Part shown: positions 25,179 to 33,996 of the stretch, one piece after another | Numbering within the stretch: position 1 is the first letter of the stretch | Layout of the letters: every line of letters begins with the position of its first letter | Assembly (NCBI GenBank): GCA_948472945.1 | Contig: CAOKVX010000004.1 | Span: 62,001-126,000 of the forward strand | Direction: 5' to 3' | DNA length: 64,000 bases | From: an uncultured Clostridia bacterium | GTDB lineage: Bacteria > Bacillota > Clostridia > Lachnospirales > Lachnospiraceae | Notes under the pieces: model-generated | Database searches by the model: none | Told to the model about the DNA's origin: nothing | What the model saw: the letters and a program-made list of their open reading frames with translations, nothing else | Made by a program: the position numbers and the translations under genes

Positions 25179-26579
25179 TCAGAACAGAGATTTTAAATCA
25201 AAACATCTCACATTAATCCACATATTATTAATCTTTTCATACGTCTCATCGTCAAAATACCCCATAACGGCGCATCTTCTGATAATGTCAAGCGATGGGT
25301 ACTGCGCCCCGAGCGCGCCGTATTGCTGCTCTGGAACAGCCGTTATCACATAACTGCCGTCCACCTCATCCTCTTCTCCAAAAAAATATGAAACGTCATA
25401 GTCGATAGTCTCCTCCTCATTATCATCAGCGCCAAAATACCAATCCGCGTAATCAAATACCGTGGTATCGTCACATCCCGCGATTACTGAAGTGTAGCCT
25501 ATATAGTACATATTTCTTACTACATTTTCAGGCATCGAAACAAAGTTAATAAATGCTTCAGCGGCATGCTGTTTGCGCGCATCTTCCTTGAGTCCCGCCT
25601 TTAACATTACCCATCCGTCAAACCACAGGTTGCCGCACTCACTTGGCACCTCATAATACAGCTCGACGTCATCCTCAGACGCCTGTTCTATAGTATATAC
25701 GGCGTCGCCCGACCACTGGTAATTTGCAAGTACTTTTCCTGTAACCATATCCGCCTTGCCGCTGTCAGTCTCAAATGAGTATGCGTTTTCTTTCATATCG
25801 CGAAGTATTTCCTCCACTGCGCTTATGGTATCGTCGGACGTATCATTCATCTCTTTTGCAAGGGCCTGTCTGTAATCCTCCCTTTCAACAAACTCAGCTG
25901 ACAAAAGCTTATCTCTTTTGTATACAGCGAGCGCCGAAAAATACGCGTCCCTCACATTATCCTTAATCGTGACTCTCCTTTTATAGGAGGAATCACGTAA
26001 AAGCTCCCAGTTTGATGCCTGTGTGCGTGTAATCTCCTCCGGATTATATACAATCCCCGTGGTTCCCCACATATACCCGGCCGAGTATTCGCCCCAAGAC
26101 TCTCCGTCTATCTCATTTTCATCAAATATCTTCCTTATATAGGGCGACACTCCTCTGGAATAATAATTCTCCTCATCTTCAATATCAAAAAAAGCCGGCG
26201 AAAATTTTACGAGCTTATCCTCAGCCATAAGCTTCATTATCATATAGTCTGAAGGACAGACAAGATCAAATACGTCGCCCAGCGTAAGCTGATTGTATAA
26301 ATCCTCATTTGTTCCTGCACATGAATACTCTACCTTAACCTTAATTCCGTATGTCTCATAATACCACTCCTCAAAATCGTGGTACATTGCATTTTCACCT
26401 ATTATATTGCGCCCGTTTTCAAGCTCAATAAGCTCGTCATCGTCCCAGCCGCCTTCATCTATATACTCCTCCCAGTTGCACACCCTTAGAACTACCGTGT
26501 CGGCATCCTCCTTATCCCCGCAGGCAGAAAGGATAGTCATAATTACAGCCAAAAAGAAAATTAGGCTAAATCTCTTCAT
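25179..26579 (-). CDS. potD: Spermidine/putrescine-binding lipoprotein PotD-like
   Basis: A lipoprotein signal (hydrophobic 5-18, lipobox LSAC with the Cys at about 20) anchors this solute-binding protein to the outer membrane face. It then shows the PotD-type opening LRVCNWEEYID and the binding-lobe motifs VKVEYSCAGTNEDLYNQL, DLVCPSDYMIMKL and WGTTGIVYNPEEI. At 466 residues it is about 100 longer than typical PotD, with extra acidic segments (WDDDELIELENG near 50; a DDNEEETIDYD insert near 390). It feeds PotB/PotC. Its start overlaps the end of potC by 14 bases. Confidence 0.88.
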   Translation of the reverse strand: MKRFSLIFFLAVIMTILSACGDKEDADTVVLRVCNWEEYIDEGGWDDDELIELENGRNIIGENAMYHDFEEWYYETYGIKVKVEYSCAGTNEDLYNQLTLGDVFDLVCPSDYMIMKLMAEDKLVKFSPAFFDIEDEENYYSRGVSPYIRKIFDENEIDGESWGEYSAGYMWGTTGIVYNPEEITRTQASNWELLRDSSYKRRVTIKDNVRDAYFSALAVYKRDKLLSAEFVEREDYRQALAKEMNDTSDDTISAVEEILRDMKENAYSFETDSGKADMVTGKVLANYQWSGDAVYTIEQASEDDVELYYEVPSECGNLWFDGWVMLKAGLKEDARKQHAAEAFINFVSMPENVVRNMYYIGYTSVIAGCDDTTVFDYADWYFGADDNEEETIDYDVSYFFGEEDEVDGSYVITAVPEQQYGALGAQYPSLDIIRRCAVMGYFDDETYEKINNMWINVRCFDLKSLF

Positions 26580-27366
26580 ATCTGTCTTTCTCCTTTCCGC
26601 CCATAAGATTCATAATCACCACGACAAGCACAACCACGATAAATATAACCGTAGACAGCGCCCACAACGCCGTCTTTATATTAGTCTGGGCGCCCTTGGT
26701 GGCATTCACAACATATGTACTTATAGTGTCAAATGTCGCAGGTTTTGTGTAAGTTGCCACGAAATAATCATCAAGCGAAAGCGTAACGGCAATCATAAAT
26801 CCCGAAAATATTCCGGAAAGTATCTGAGGGAGTATAACCTTGACAATTGCCCTAAGCGGCGTCGCCCCCATATCAAGCGCCGCCTCATATATACTTTCAT
26901 CCATCTGCTTTAATTTCGGCACAACAGAAAGATAGACAAACGGCGCTGACAATACAACATGTCCAATAACAAGCGGTATGTAAGTCTCTTTGTTGAGATT
27001 GAGAACAACAATTAAAAAAATACATATCGAGAAGCCGGTAACTACATCTGCATTGATGACAGGTATATGGTTCATCCCATGTATTGCAGCTTTTGACAGT
27101 TTTCCTGAATAAAATGCGCCAATAGCGCCCGAAGCGCCAAGTACTGTTGCAATGAGCGCAGAAACAACTGCAAGGGTAAACGTACCGATAATCATTTTCC
27201 TCAATTCAGGCGTGGTAAACAGCGTTACATAGTTATGAAAGGAAAATTCCCTTATCGTGCCAAGCTGCGGCGACGTAGTAAAGCTGTACAACGCAAGAAG
27301 CATAATCGGAAGGTAAATAAAAAGAAGCGCGGCGACGAGCCATGCTGCCGCAAATATTTTTTTCAT
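26566..27366 (-). CDS. potC: Polyamine ABC transporter permease PotC
   Basis: A 266-residue inner-membrane permease with about six helices and the EAA-loop motif EAALDMGATPLRAIVKVILPQ (about 160-180) that contacts the ATPase. Residues such as LDDYFVATYT near 205 are typical of PotC. It overlaps potB by 4 bases (ATGA) and potD by 14 bases, so translation is coupled. It imports polyamines together with PotA, PotB and PotD. Confidence 0.9.
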   Translation of the reverse strand: MKKIFAAAWLVAALLFIYLPIMLLALYSFTTSPQLGTIREFSFHNYVTLFTTPELRKMIIGTFTLAVVSALIATVLGASGAIGAFYSGKLSKAAIHGMNHIPVINADVVTGFSICIFLIVVLNLNKETYIPLVIGHVVLSAPFVYLSVVPKLKQMDESIYEAALDMGATPLRAIVKVILPQILSGIFSGFMIAVTLSLDDYFVATYTKPATFDTISTYVVNATKGAQTNIKTALWALSTVIFIVVVLVVVIMNLMGGKEKDRYEEI

Positions 27367-28160
27367 AACATCGCCCCCCTGTCCGCCGCATTATCAATAT
27401 CAGTATATTTGTTAGTAATAAGAGTAGCGGCAAATACGATTGCAAACAGTACTATAGAAATCATAGAGCCGGTGTGCCAGTTATATGCACTGAAATAACT
27501 TCCAATGAGACTTCCCATAATATATGTGCTGTTATATAATATATCAAGTATTACATAATTAGTCATCGCTGGAAGAAACACCATCATTATACCGCTTATT
27601 ACCCCGGGCATTGAGAGCGGCAGCGTAACTTTAAGAAAAGTCCTAAAATCATTAGCCCCAAGGTCCGAAGCCGCCTCCTCAAGGTCCTTGTCAAGCTTTA
27701 TTAGAGTAGTGTATATTGGCAAAATCATAAACGGAAGAAAATCATAGGTCTGTCCTATTACAGTGTTGATAAAAGGATAGTACGCAAGATTCCCCTCAAT
27801 TGCGCTGAGCACTTCTTTGAGCGCAGTTACCCTCAGCGTAAAATTAATCCACATTGGTATAATAAACAAAATTAATAACCCGTTTCTCCTTTTAATCCTG
27901 CTTTTAGACAAAATATACGCGACTGGATAAGCGATTACCAGACAAAGTACAGTAACTACAAACGCAACCGCCATACTGTATATAAGTGTTCCGATAGTGT
28001 TTGCAGAAGTAAAAAATCCCACAAGATTCTCTAGCGTAAACTGACCCTCACCGTTTGTAAACGCATAGTACAAAACAACCAGCACAGGCGCAATTACAAA
28101 TAACACAAGAAACAACGCATAAGGTATGCACAGGTTTTTCCTTGAAAAATATATTTTCAC
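27363..28160 (-). CDS. potB: Polyamine ABC transporter permease PotB
   Basis: A 265-residue permease with about six helices and the EAA motif EAASDLGANDFRTFLKVTLPLSMPG (near 170-195). N-terminal CIPYALFLVLFVIAPVLVVLYYAF and the PMWINFTLRVTALKEVL loop are typical PotB features. It follows potA by 3 bases and overlaps potC by 4 bases. Confidence 0.9.
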   Translation of the reverse strand: MKIYFSRKNLCIPYALFLVLFVIAPVLVVLYYAFTNGEGQFTLENLVGFFTSANTIGTLIYSMAVAFVVTVLCLVIAYPVAYILSKSRIKRRNGLLILFIIPMWINFTLRVTALKEVLSAIEGNLAYYPFINTVIGQTYDFLPFMILPIYTTLIKLDKDLEEAASDLGANDFRTFLKVTLPLSMPGVISGIMMVFLPAMTNYVILDILYNSTYIMGSLIGSYFSAYNWHTGSMISIVLFAIVFAATLITNKYTDIDNAADRGAML

Positions 28161-28163
28161 TCA

Positions 28164-29603
28164 TTATTCCTCCGACTCCAAAAATGAAAGCCTAATAGCC
28201 TCCTTAGGGATAACAATACTTACATAATCATTTTCGTTCCATAGATATTCGTCGTTGAGCACATATTCAAACCCGCTCTTTGTCTTTATGAGATAATTAT
28301 AGTGGTCTCCCTTATATATGAGGGAATTGATATTACCGCACGCACCGCCCTCATTTTCATCATCGCTCATAACCGGCATGTCGACCGGCACCTCAACCTT
28401 TACACGAACACCCGTCAAATCTATGTACTCACCGCCGCCTGTCATAAGATTTCCATTCTCGTCAATTTGCGAACCTGGATAGAGCATCGTGACATCGCAT
28501 TCAAATACACCGTCGCCGAACTCAACAGTATTATTCTTTGATATTATTCCCTCATAGCAGTTGACAAGAGTACCGCACGGCATGCAGTGAATCCCGTCGG
28601 GTTCAATATACATTCCTACTACGGAGCCGACTTCAGCCGATTTCGTGCGCTGTATTACAATTTCATTTTTTCCGCACTGCACTGTAATTTCGTAGTGAAT
28701 CCCCTTAAATATTACAGATATGACTTCGCCCTTAATCTGCCCCTCGTCCTCGGGAACTATGACAATATCCTCCGGCCTTACGACAACGTCCACATGAGTA
28801 TTTTTAGGATAATTGTCTAGGCACTCAAACACAGCGTCACAGAAACGTGCCTTGAGCGGCTCCGCCATTACGCCGTTAAATATATTTGACTCGCCTATAA
28901 AATCAGCGACAAAGGCATTGTTAGGCTCATTATATATCTCTTCCGGAGTTCCTATCTGCTGTATATGTCCGTTAGCCATTACCACAACCTTGTCGGACAT
29001 TGTAAGCGCCTCCTCCTGATCGTGCGTCACGTATATAAATGTTATTCCCAGACTCTCATGCATAAGTTTGAGTTCAAGCTGCATCTCTTTTCTCATTTTT
29101 AAGTCGAGCGCTCCAAGCGGCTCGTCAAGAAGAAGAATTTCAGGCTCATTTACAATTGCCCTTGCAATAGCAATTCTCTGCTGCTGTCCTCCTGAAAGAG
29201 TTGATATCTTCCTTTTCTCAAAGCCCTCCATATCAACTACATCGAGAACTTTCTCTACTTTTTCTACAATCTTTTTTTTATTTAATTTTTTTAATTTAAG
29301 CCCAAAGGCTATATTATCGAACACATTAAGATGCGGAAACAGTGCGTAGCGCTGGAATACCGTATTTATTGACCTCAAATAAGGCGGTTTTTTACTTATA
29401 TCCTCACCGCCCAGCAAAATCTCGCCCTCGGTGGGAGTCTCAAACCCGGCAATCATCCTCAATGTTGTAGTCTTACCACACCCGGAAGGGCCTAAAAGAG
29501 TTACAAACTCTCCTCTTTTTACAGTAAGGTTAATATCTTCAACAACGGGCTCATTTCCCTCAAAGCACTTTTTTATCCCTCTAAGCTCAATTATATTATC
29601 CAT
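28164..29603 (-). CDS. potA: Polyamine ABC transporter ATPase PotA, extended C-terminus
   Basis: The ATPase domain (about 1-235) has Walker A GPSGCGKTT, the ABC signature LSGGQQQR, Walker B ILLLDEPLGALD and the switch His in THDQEEA. It drives polyamine uptake. After that come TOBE-like segments (VVVRPEDIVIV near 275 and GEVISVIFKGIHYEITV near 295). The protein then continues about 110 residues beyond a typical PotA (479 versus about 370), with a second TOBE-like stretch near the end (INSLIYKGDHYNYLIKTKSG). The ATG at 29603 is preceded by GGAGACAAA; the frame is open 5 codons upstream. The long C-terminus may carry regulation or a second substrate-sensing fold. Confidence 0.92.
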   Translation of the reverse strand: MDNIIELRGIKKCFEGNEPVVEDINLTVKRGEFVTLLGPSGCGKTTTLRMIAGFETPTEGEILLGGEDISKKPPYLRSINTVFQRYALFPHLNVFDNIAFGLKLKKLNKKKIVEKVEKVLDVVDMEGFEKRKISTLSGGQQQRIAIARAIVNEPEILLLDEPLGALDLKMRKEMQLELKLMHESLGITFIYVTHDQEEALTMSDKVVVMANGHIQQIGTPEEIYNEPNNAFVADFIGESNIFNGVMAEPLKARFCDAVFECLDNYPKNTHVDVVVRPEDIVIVPEDEGQIKGEVISVIFKGIHYEITVQCGKNEIVIQRTKSAEVGSVVGMYIEPDGIHCMPCGTLVNCYEGIISKNNTVEFGDGVFECDVTMLYPGSQIDENGNLMTGGGEYIDLTGVRVKVEVPVDMPVMSDDENEGGACGNINSLIYKGDHYNYLIKTKSGFEYVLNDEYLWNENDYVSIVIPKEAIRLSFLESEE

Positions 29604-29633
29604 TTTGTCTCCGTTCATCCCAAACCCCTAACC

Positions 29634-30671
29634 TTATTTTTTTGTTTTCCTGCCGGTAATATAGCATACTGCTACAACTGCAATGCACAGTATTATACAT
29701 ACATAAAAAGATATTCCCCTTGACAGCAGTTCAAGATTTACAAGATTATCGTTTACTATATCGTCAAATCCTTCAAAAAAAAGATAATCGGCCACCCCGA
29801 CTGCTCCCGGAACAGGCACGGCATTGGATCCTAGAATAACGCATCCCTGAGCCGCAAAAACTTCCCCCACTTTATCCACACTGTTGCATGAAGCAATATA
29901 TACGCACACTGTGACCCCCATCTGCACAATCCTTTGGAGAACATTTAGCAAAAACGCTCTTACTATAACTCCAAAATGATTTTTAATAGCTTTTGAACAT
30001 TCCTTGTATTCAAGCGCGCTCTTTTCAAGTTTCTTACGTTTCTTTTCAACATGCTTTGCCAAATGCAGCTTTTTTGCAATTACAAGAATTTTATCAGCAA
30101 TTTTGTACATTATTTTATCCCTGTAAACAAGCAGCGCAAATGTCACAACGCACGCCGTTTGTATAATAAAACCGCAGATTATCAGAAATCTTGAGAAATT
30201 CCCAAATCTAAGAAATGTTGACGGGGAAAATATAATGCATAAAGCGCCTATAAAAATTATAGATACGGTATACAATGCGATATTGATAAGCAGCGACATT
30301 GCCGTCACAGACGCCGGAATAGAATCACGCATCATAAAAAAAGCCGATGCGGGCTGTCCGCCAGTCGCCGACGGCGTTATCGCAGAAAAAAATATGTCCG
30401 CCGACGAATACAGACATCCCCGACGTACATTTATACGCGAACCAAGAAAATCCGTGAGATATTTAATGCTAAAGCCCTCGATAAGTATAAACAAAAGCAT
30501 ACAGCCCACAGCGGCAGCCATCCAATAAGGATTGGCAACCGAGAGATATCTTACAAATCCCTCAAATGAAAAATTGCTGCTGCCGTTAATTATCGTATAC
30601 ATTGTCAATGCGACAAGTCCAAGAAAAACTATAAACCAAATTATCTTATTTTTGTTCAATTTATCTACCAC
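29634..30671 (-). CDS. Flippase-like membrane protein (YbhN / UPF0104 family)
   Basis: The 345-residue protein has about eight predicted helices. Motifs of the lysylphosphatidylglycerol-synthase-TM / UPF0104 family are present: ITPSATGGQPASAFFMMRD near residue 105, and AVPVPGAVGVADYLFFEGF near 285. The family is thought to move lipid-linked molecules across the membrane. It overlaps the MraY-like gene upstream by 11 bases, so it is probably translated with it. The pair lies just ahead of the pot operon (29634 versus 29603). Substrate unknown. Confidence 0.8.
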   Translation of the reverse strand: MVDKLNKNKIIWFIVFLGLVALTMYTIINGSSNFSFEGFVRYLSVANPYWMAAAVGCMLLFILIEGFSIKYLTDFLGSRINVRRGCLYSSADIFFSAITPSATGGQPASAFFMMRDSIPASVTAMSLLINIALYTVSIIFIGALCIIFSPSTFLRFGNFSRFLIICGFIIQTACVVTFALLVYRDKIMYKIADKILVIAKKLHLAKHVEKKRKKLEKSALEYKECSKAIKNHFGVIVRAFLLNVLQRIVQMGVTVCVYIASCNSVDKVGEVFAAQGCVILGSNAVPVPGAVGVADYLFFEGFDDIVNDNLVNLELLSRGISFYVCIILCIAVVAVCYITGRKTKK

Positions 30672-31638
30672 CGTTAATTACGTAAATCATATATATTGTC
30701 GCCAGCGAAACCACTATCTGTATAATGGCAAACCTGAAGACTGTCTGTGTATTAGACCATCCCCCCACTTTTCTTACCTGGTCGTGCAGGGGAGTTCTGA
30801 TATTTTTCAATATATGAATCTTTAAAAATCTGAGGAGGAAAACTTTGACAAGTCCAAGTCCCCCGTCAAGTATAAGTACAATTGCCACCAACAGATACAA
30901 AAACGGACTTCCTGTTTTTAAAATGGCTACAGCAATGAACAATCCCATAGCCCTCGAGCCGGCGTCTCCCATAAGAAGCCTACTTGGAGTTGCGTTAAAC
31001 CACAGATAGCCTAATATACACACCGCAAACAGCAAAATAAGATATTTCATTCCACCGCCTGTGCCAAGCATCTGTGATATTACGTAAATCGACATCACGG
31101 TAACTATTGTCAGAGTCCCCGACAATCCGTCCACTCCGTCAGAACAGTTTGTTACATTAATTGAAGCCCAGACAAGCACAACAATCAATAACCCATATAT
31201 TACAAGCGGGATTGTAAACGACACGTCAAACAGCGCAAGATACACGCTGTTGGTGTTAAACTTCAAATATGTAATTGCAGCTACAACTGCAATCAGAAAG
31301 TCAAGCAGCCCCTTTTTATATTCCCCCCACGGCGCTTTGGAAGCGTCGTCAAGGAATCCCGTCATCATAGCGGCAAAAAGCAGAATCAGGTATATAAGTA
31401 TCTCCATGTCCACCGGAGCGAATATAAGCGCACTTGCAAGGAATACAAGTATAAAAATAAATCCAGCACCGCGCGGCTTACCAGCCGACAGCTTGCCATC
31501 ATGTGCGTAATCCCTCCCTATATCTTTAGGAAGATACTGATTAAATTTTCCTATAAAAAAACATGTAGCCAGAAAAGCGAACATAACCCCTATAAATGCG
31601 ACAACAGGAATCTGTTCCCCGGAAATATAATTAAACAC
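30661..31638 (-). CDS. MraY-like polyprenyl-phosphate sugar-1-phosphate transferase (GT4 family)
   Basis: A polytopic 325-residue membrane enzyme. The signature residues of the MraY/WecA family are there: DDASK near residue 97, NCSDGVDGLSG near 165, MGDAGSRAMG near 225 and a charged loop TPLHDQVRKVGG near 285. The loop differs from classic MraY (which has HHHFE), so it may move a different sugar-phosphate onto undecaprenyl phosphate. The start is a GTG, with GAGAGG about 12 bases upstream. It partners with the overlapping flippase gene. Whether this is the cell's main MraY or a second copy cannot be told here; lack of neighbouring mur genes favours a second copy. Confidence 0.8.
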   Translation of the reverse strand: MFNYISGEQIPVVAFIGVMFAFLATCFFIGKFNQYLPKDIGRDYAHDGKLSAGKPRGAGFIFILVFLASALIFAPVDMEILIYLILLFAAMMTGFLDDASKAPWGEYKKGLLDFLIAVVAAITYLKFNTNSVYLALFDVSFTIPLVIYGLLIVVLVWASINVTNCSDGVDGLSGTLTIVTVMSIYVISQMLGTGGGMKYLILLFAVCILGYLWFNATPSRLLMGDAGSRAMGLFIAVAILKTGSPFLYLLVAIVLILDGGLGLVKVFLLRFLKIHILKNIRTPLHDQVRKVGGWSNTQTVFRFAIIQIVVSLATIYMIYVINGGR

Positions 31639-31783
31639 TATACCAATACCTCTCTATCTCTGCCATATTCTAAAAAATTTCATACTATATATACTATATC
31701 CTATTCTTATAATTGTAAATATATTTTTTAATATTATGCATTATTAATTGTTTCCATATTTATATTTACGCTATTTATTTCAT

Positions 31784-31838
31784 AGCCTGACGGCGCCAAT
31801 TAGAACTCGGTGGGTTCAAATTGGCGCCGCCAGACTAC
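31784..31838. repeat. Small palindromic repeat, copy R2
   Basis: Arms of 19 bases with two mismatches: TAGCCTGACGGCGCCAATT (31784-31802) and AATTGGCGCCGCCAGACTA (31820-31838), with GGGTTCA just before the right arm as in the other copies. It lies between the third Big2/CBM gene and the MraY-like gene. Confidence 0.8.
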
Positions 31839-31843
31839 GTTAG

Positions 31844-31874
31844 ATACCCCACGCACCAAATGCGTGGGGTATCC
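31844..31874. other. Perfect 13-bp hairpin downstream of the third Big2/CBM gene
   Basis: GATACCCCACGCA and TGCGTGGGGTATC pair perfectly around a 5-base loop. Read on the minus strand it follows the stop at 31935 by about 60 bases, but no T-run follows, so it is a terminator-like or mRNA-end-stabilising hairpin rather than a classic intrinsic terminator. Confidence 0.6.
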
Positions 31875-31934
31875 GTAAAACTGCATTATAAATTGTACAA
31901 AAAAGTAAACTATTAAGCTAAATAACTATACAGA

Positions 31935-33512
31935 CTAACTTTCCTCCGGATAAGCAATAGCAATTTCATTAATCTCAAGTCCGGCTATATAGCCTTTTCC
32001 GCCATCCCATGACGGAACTCCTTTAATTGTTATATATTCACATGCTTCTTGGGCTTTCATAGTGAATGTTTCTTCAAATTCACCCTGCTTAAAATCTGCC
32101 GGGAATACTTTAACTGCCTCGGCCTTATTGTTAGGACCATTGCCTATCCATAAACGGAAACCTGTATCTCCTGTGTAAGTTCCTTTTACAGTAAACTTTA
32201 CTTCCTTGCCCACAGCTATTGCTTCAGGCAAATTTAAGTATAACTCTGTCGAGCCTTCACTGTCATTAAATACGAGTTTATTTTCATCTGCATTATAGTA
32301 CTGTGATTGCTGGCTTGTTGAAAAATCTACTTTCTTTACAATTGCCGGCGCATCCGTGTTGGACGGTTTGTCTGTATTAGACGGGTCATCCGTTGGCGGA
32401 GTTACGTCATCTGAAATATAATAGATGTTCTGAATGCAGAGTCCGTCTATATATCCTGATGTTCCACCGGACATAATATATTTCAGCGTAAGATTCGGAT
32501 ACAATCCCTGCGTGTCATTCTGGCTTGTTCCCGCTTTGAATGAAAATGTAACGTCAAATGCCTTTGTCTTCTCGTCAACTACAAGCTGCATCTGGTTCAA
32601 AGTCTTGTTAACTTTTTCTCCTTCTTCCTCAACTTCAACCACCTCAGGATATCCATTTTCACCAATTTTGAGATTCTCATCTATCTCATTTGACAGCTGA
32701 ACCGGCGTACATCCTCCGCTTGTTCCGTTTCCAATCCAAAATCTGAATCCGCTTGTTCCATAGTTATAACCCTGAACCCTGAATGTTACAATGTCGCCTT
32801 CCTTAATGACAGGGACAGTTTCAGGAAGTACCCATGTTCCCTGACTTACGTCAGCTGCAGACGTATCATTAATCTCCACACGCTTCGTATCTTTGTTATA
32901 CGAACCGTTACCGCCTATATTTTCATATGTAGACACATCAATAGGAATACCGTTGTTAACCGCCTCAAATTCAAACTCATCCACAGGCATCGGCGTAGGC
33001 GACGGTGTAGGCGATGGTTTCGGCGTAGGCGACGGTCTCTTTGTCGGCGTAGTTTTTGGAACATCCTGTGTAGGCTGCACTGTAGCCGTAGGCTGTGTGC
33101 TTACTGCCGGCTGTGCGCTTGGCACAACGACCGGACCCTGTGAAACTGCCGGAACCGTAACGGCTTTTTTTACAGTAACCTTACACTTAACGGAACTCTT
33201 CTTTTTGCCGGTCTTAATTGTTGCAGTTATTGTAGACTTTCCTTCTTTAACGCCCGCTATAGTAGCAGAAGCGTTGCCTTTCTTTGTGCTCTTCTTAATC
33301 TTAGCTACTTTTGCCTTGCTTGATTTCCATGTAACCTTTGCGGTCTTTTTAGCATTCTGCACCTTAATTTTAACTGTCTTTCCAACAAATACAGTAGCCG
33401 TCTTTCTATTAAGCTTAACTTTTTTGGCCGCGCCTGCATTGTTAGCCGGAGCCAATGTCACAATCATTGCAGCCACAAGAGCATAAGCCATACTCTTTTT
33501 AATAATTCTCAT
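31935..33512 (-). CDS. Secreted Big2-like protein with two carbohydrate-binding-like repeats, 525 residues
   Basis: A signal peptide (1-28, ending NAGAA), a Lys-rich Big2-like domain (about 29-112: VTWKSSKAKVAKI, GKSTITATIKTG) and a Pro/Thr linker (about 113-177) match the proteins at 17581 and 20118. The C-terminus differs: two related beta-sandwich units at about 180-370 and 393-520, each with FRFWIGNG / FRLWIGNG, a CBM-like pattern, joined by a Thr/Asp/Pro linker (SNTDKPSNTDAP). It has no catalytic domain, lipobox or sorting signal. GGAGGG stands before the ATG. Function is unknown; sugar or glycan binding is inferred. Confidence 0.78.
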   Translation of the reverse strand: MRIIKKSMAYALVAAMIVTLAPANNAGAAKKVKLNRKTATVFVGKTVKIKVQNAKKTAKVTWKSSKAKVAKIKKSTKKGNASATIAGVKEGKSTITATIKTGKKKSSVKCKVTVKKAVTVPAVSQGPVVVPSAQPAVSTQPTATVQPTQDVPKTTPTKRPSPTPKPSPTPSPTPMPVDEFEFEAVNNGIPIDVSTYENIGGNGSYNKDTKRVEINDTSAADVSQGTWVLPETVPVIKEGDIVTFRVQGYNYGTSGFRFWIGNGTSGGCTPVQLSNEIDENLKIGENGYPEVVEVEEEGEKVNKTLNQMQLVVDEKTKAFDVTFSFKAGTSQNDTQGLYPNLTLKYIMSGGTSGYIDGLCIQNIYYISDDVTPPTDDPSNTDKPSNTDAPAIVKKVDFSTSQQSQYYNADENKLVFNDSEGSTELYLNLPEAIAVGKEVKFTVKGTYTGDTGFRLWIGNGPNNKAEAVKVFPADFKQGEFEETFTMKAQEACEYITIKGVPSWDGGKGYIAGLEINEIAIAYPEES

Positions 33513-33627
33513 AAATAAACCCTCCTATTTTTATTTATTATAATAAATTTTACTACTATTTGTAATAATAAGATAGTCTTCACTGAAAATACAGTGCAAA
33601 AAACTTATATTTCATTGCAAAAATAAT

Positions 33628-33676
33628 AATGATGATATACATAAAGACATAAAATGGCTTAATGGATATCATCATT
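33628..33676 (-). terminator. Terminator of the tRNA-Pro/tRNA-Gly transcript
   Basis: On the minus strand AATGATGATAT pairs with ATATCATCATT (11 bp perfect), followed by ATTATTTTT. It lies about 50 bases past tRNA-Gly. The 27-base loop makes this less certain than a tight terminator. Confidence 0.5.
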
Positions 33677-33726
33677 ATAGATAGTCAGTCATTATATCAA
33701 ATAACGCGTTTTTAACAAAAGAAAAG

Positions 33727-33797
33727 AGCGGGTGATGGGAATCGAACCCACGTACCTAGCTTGGAAGGCTAGTGTTCTACCATTGAACTACACCCGC
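33727..33797 (-). tRNA. tRNA-Gly (anticodon TCC)
   Basis: A 71-nt cloverleaf on the minus strand: acceptor GCGGGTG/CACCCGC, D-arm TAGTTCAATGGTAGAAC, anticodon stem CTAGC/GCTAG with loop CTTCCAA (anticodon TCC), T-arm GTGGGTTCGATTCCCAT. No CCA is encoded. It follows tRNA-Pro by 44 bases on the same strand. Confidence 0.97.
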
Positions 33798-33841
33798 ATG
33801 ATATATATTATATTCTTGCCGCCAAGACCGATAATTTAAAA

Positions 33842-33916
33842 TCGGGGTGACAGGATTCGAACCTGCGACCTCCTGATCCCAAATCAGGCACTCTAGCCAA
33901 ACTGAGCCACACCCCG
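33842..33916 (-). tRNA. tRNA-Pro (anticodon TGG)
   Basis: A 75-nt cloverleaf on the minus strand: acceptor CGGGGTG/CACCCCG with discriminator A, anticodon stem CCTGA/TCAGG with loop TTTGGGA (anticodon TGG), T-arm GCAGGTTCGAATCCTGT. No CCA is encoded. Its D-arm GCTCAGTTTGGCTAGA is repeated exactly (16 bases) at 35117-35132 in repeat R3. Confidence 0.97.
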
Positions 33917-33967
33917 GCATACTGTTTCGGTAGCCAGTGTTACTGACCTTTCCTTGACGCAAGACAT

Positions 33968-33996
33968 ATATTACTATATCTTATTTCAAATGTCAA
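33968..33996 (-). promoter_or_regulatory. Promoter of tRNA-Pro/tRNA-Gly, overlapping the hisC 3' end
   Basis: On the minus strand TTGACA (33996-33991) and TAATAT (33973-33968) are 17 bases apart. The -35 box lies in the last sense codons of hisC (stop at 33986). Confidence 0.65.

Noticed and set aside
32893-33486. Plus-strand frame of 197 codons opposite the third Big2 gene
   Set aside because: It is the antisense of the Lys-rich and Pro/Thr-rich parts, giving low-complexity Val/Gly/Phe sequence; no ribosome site.
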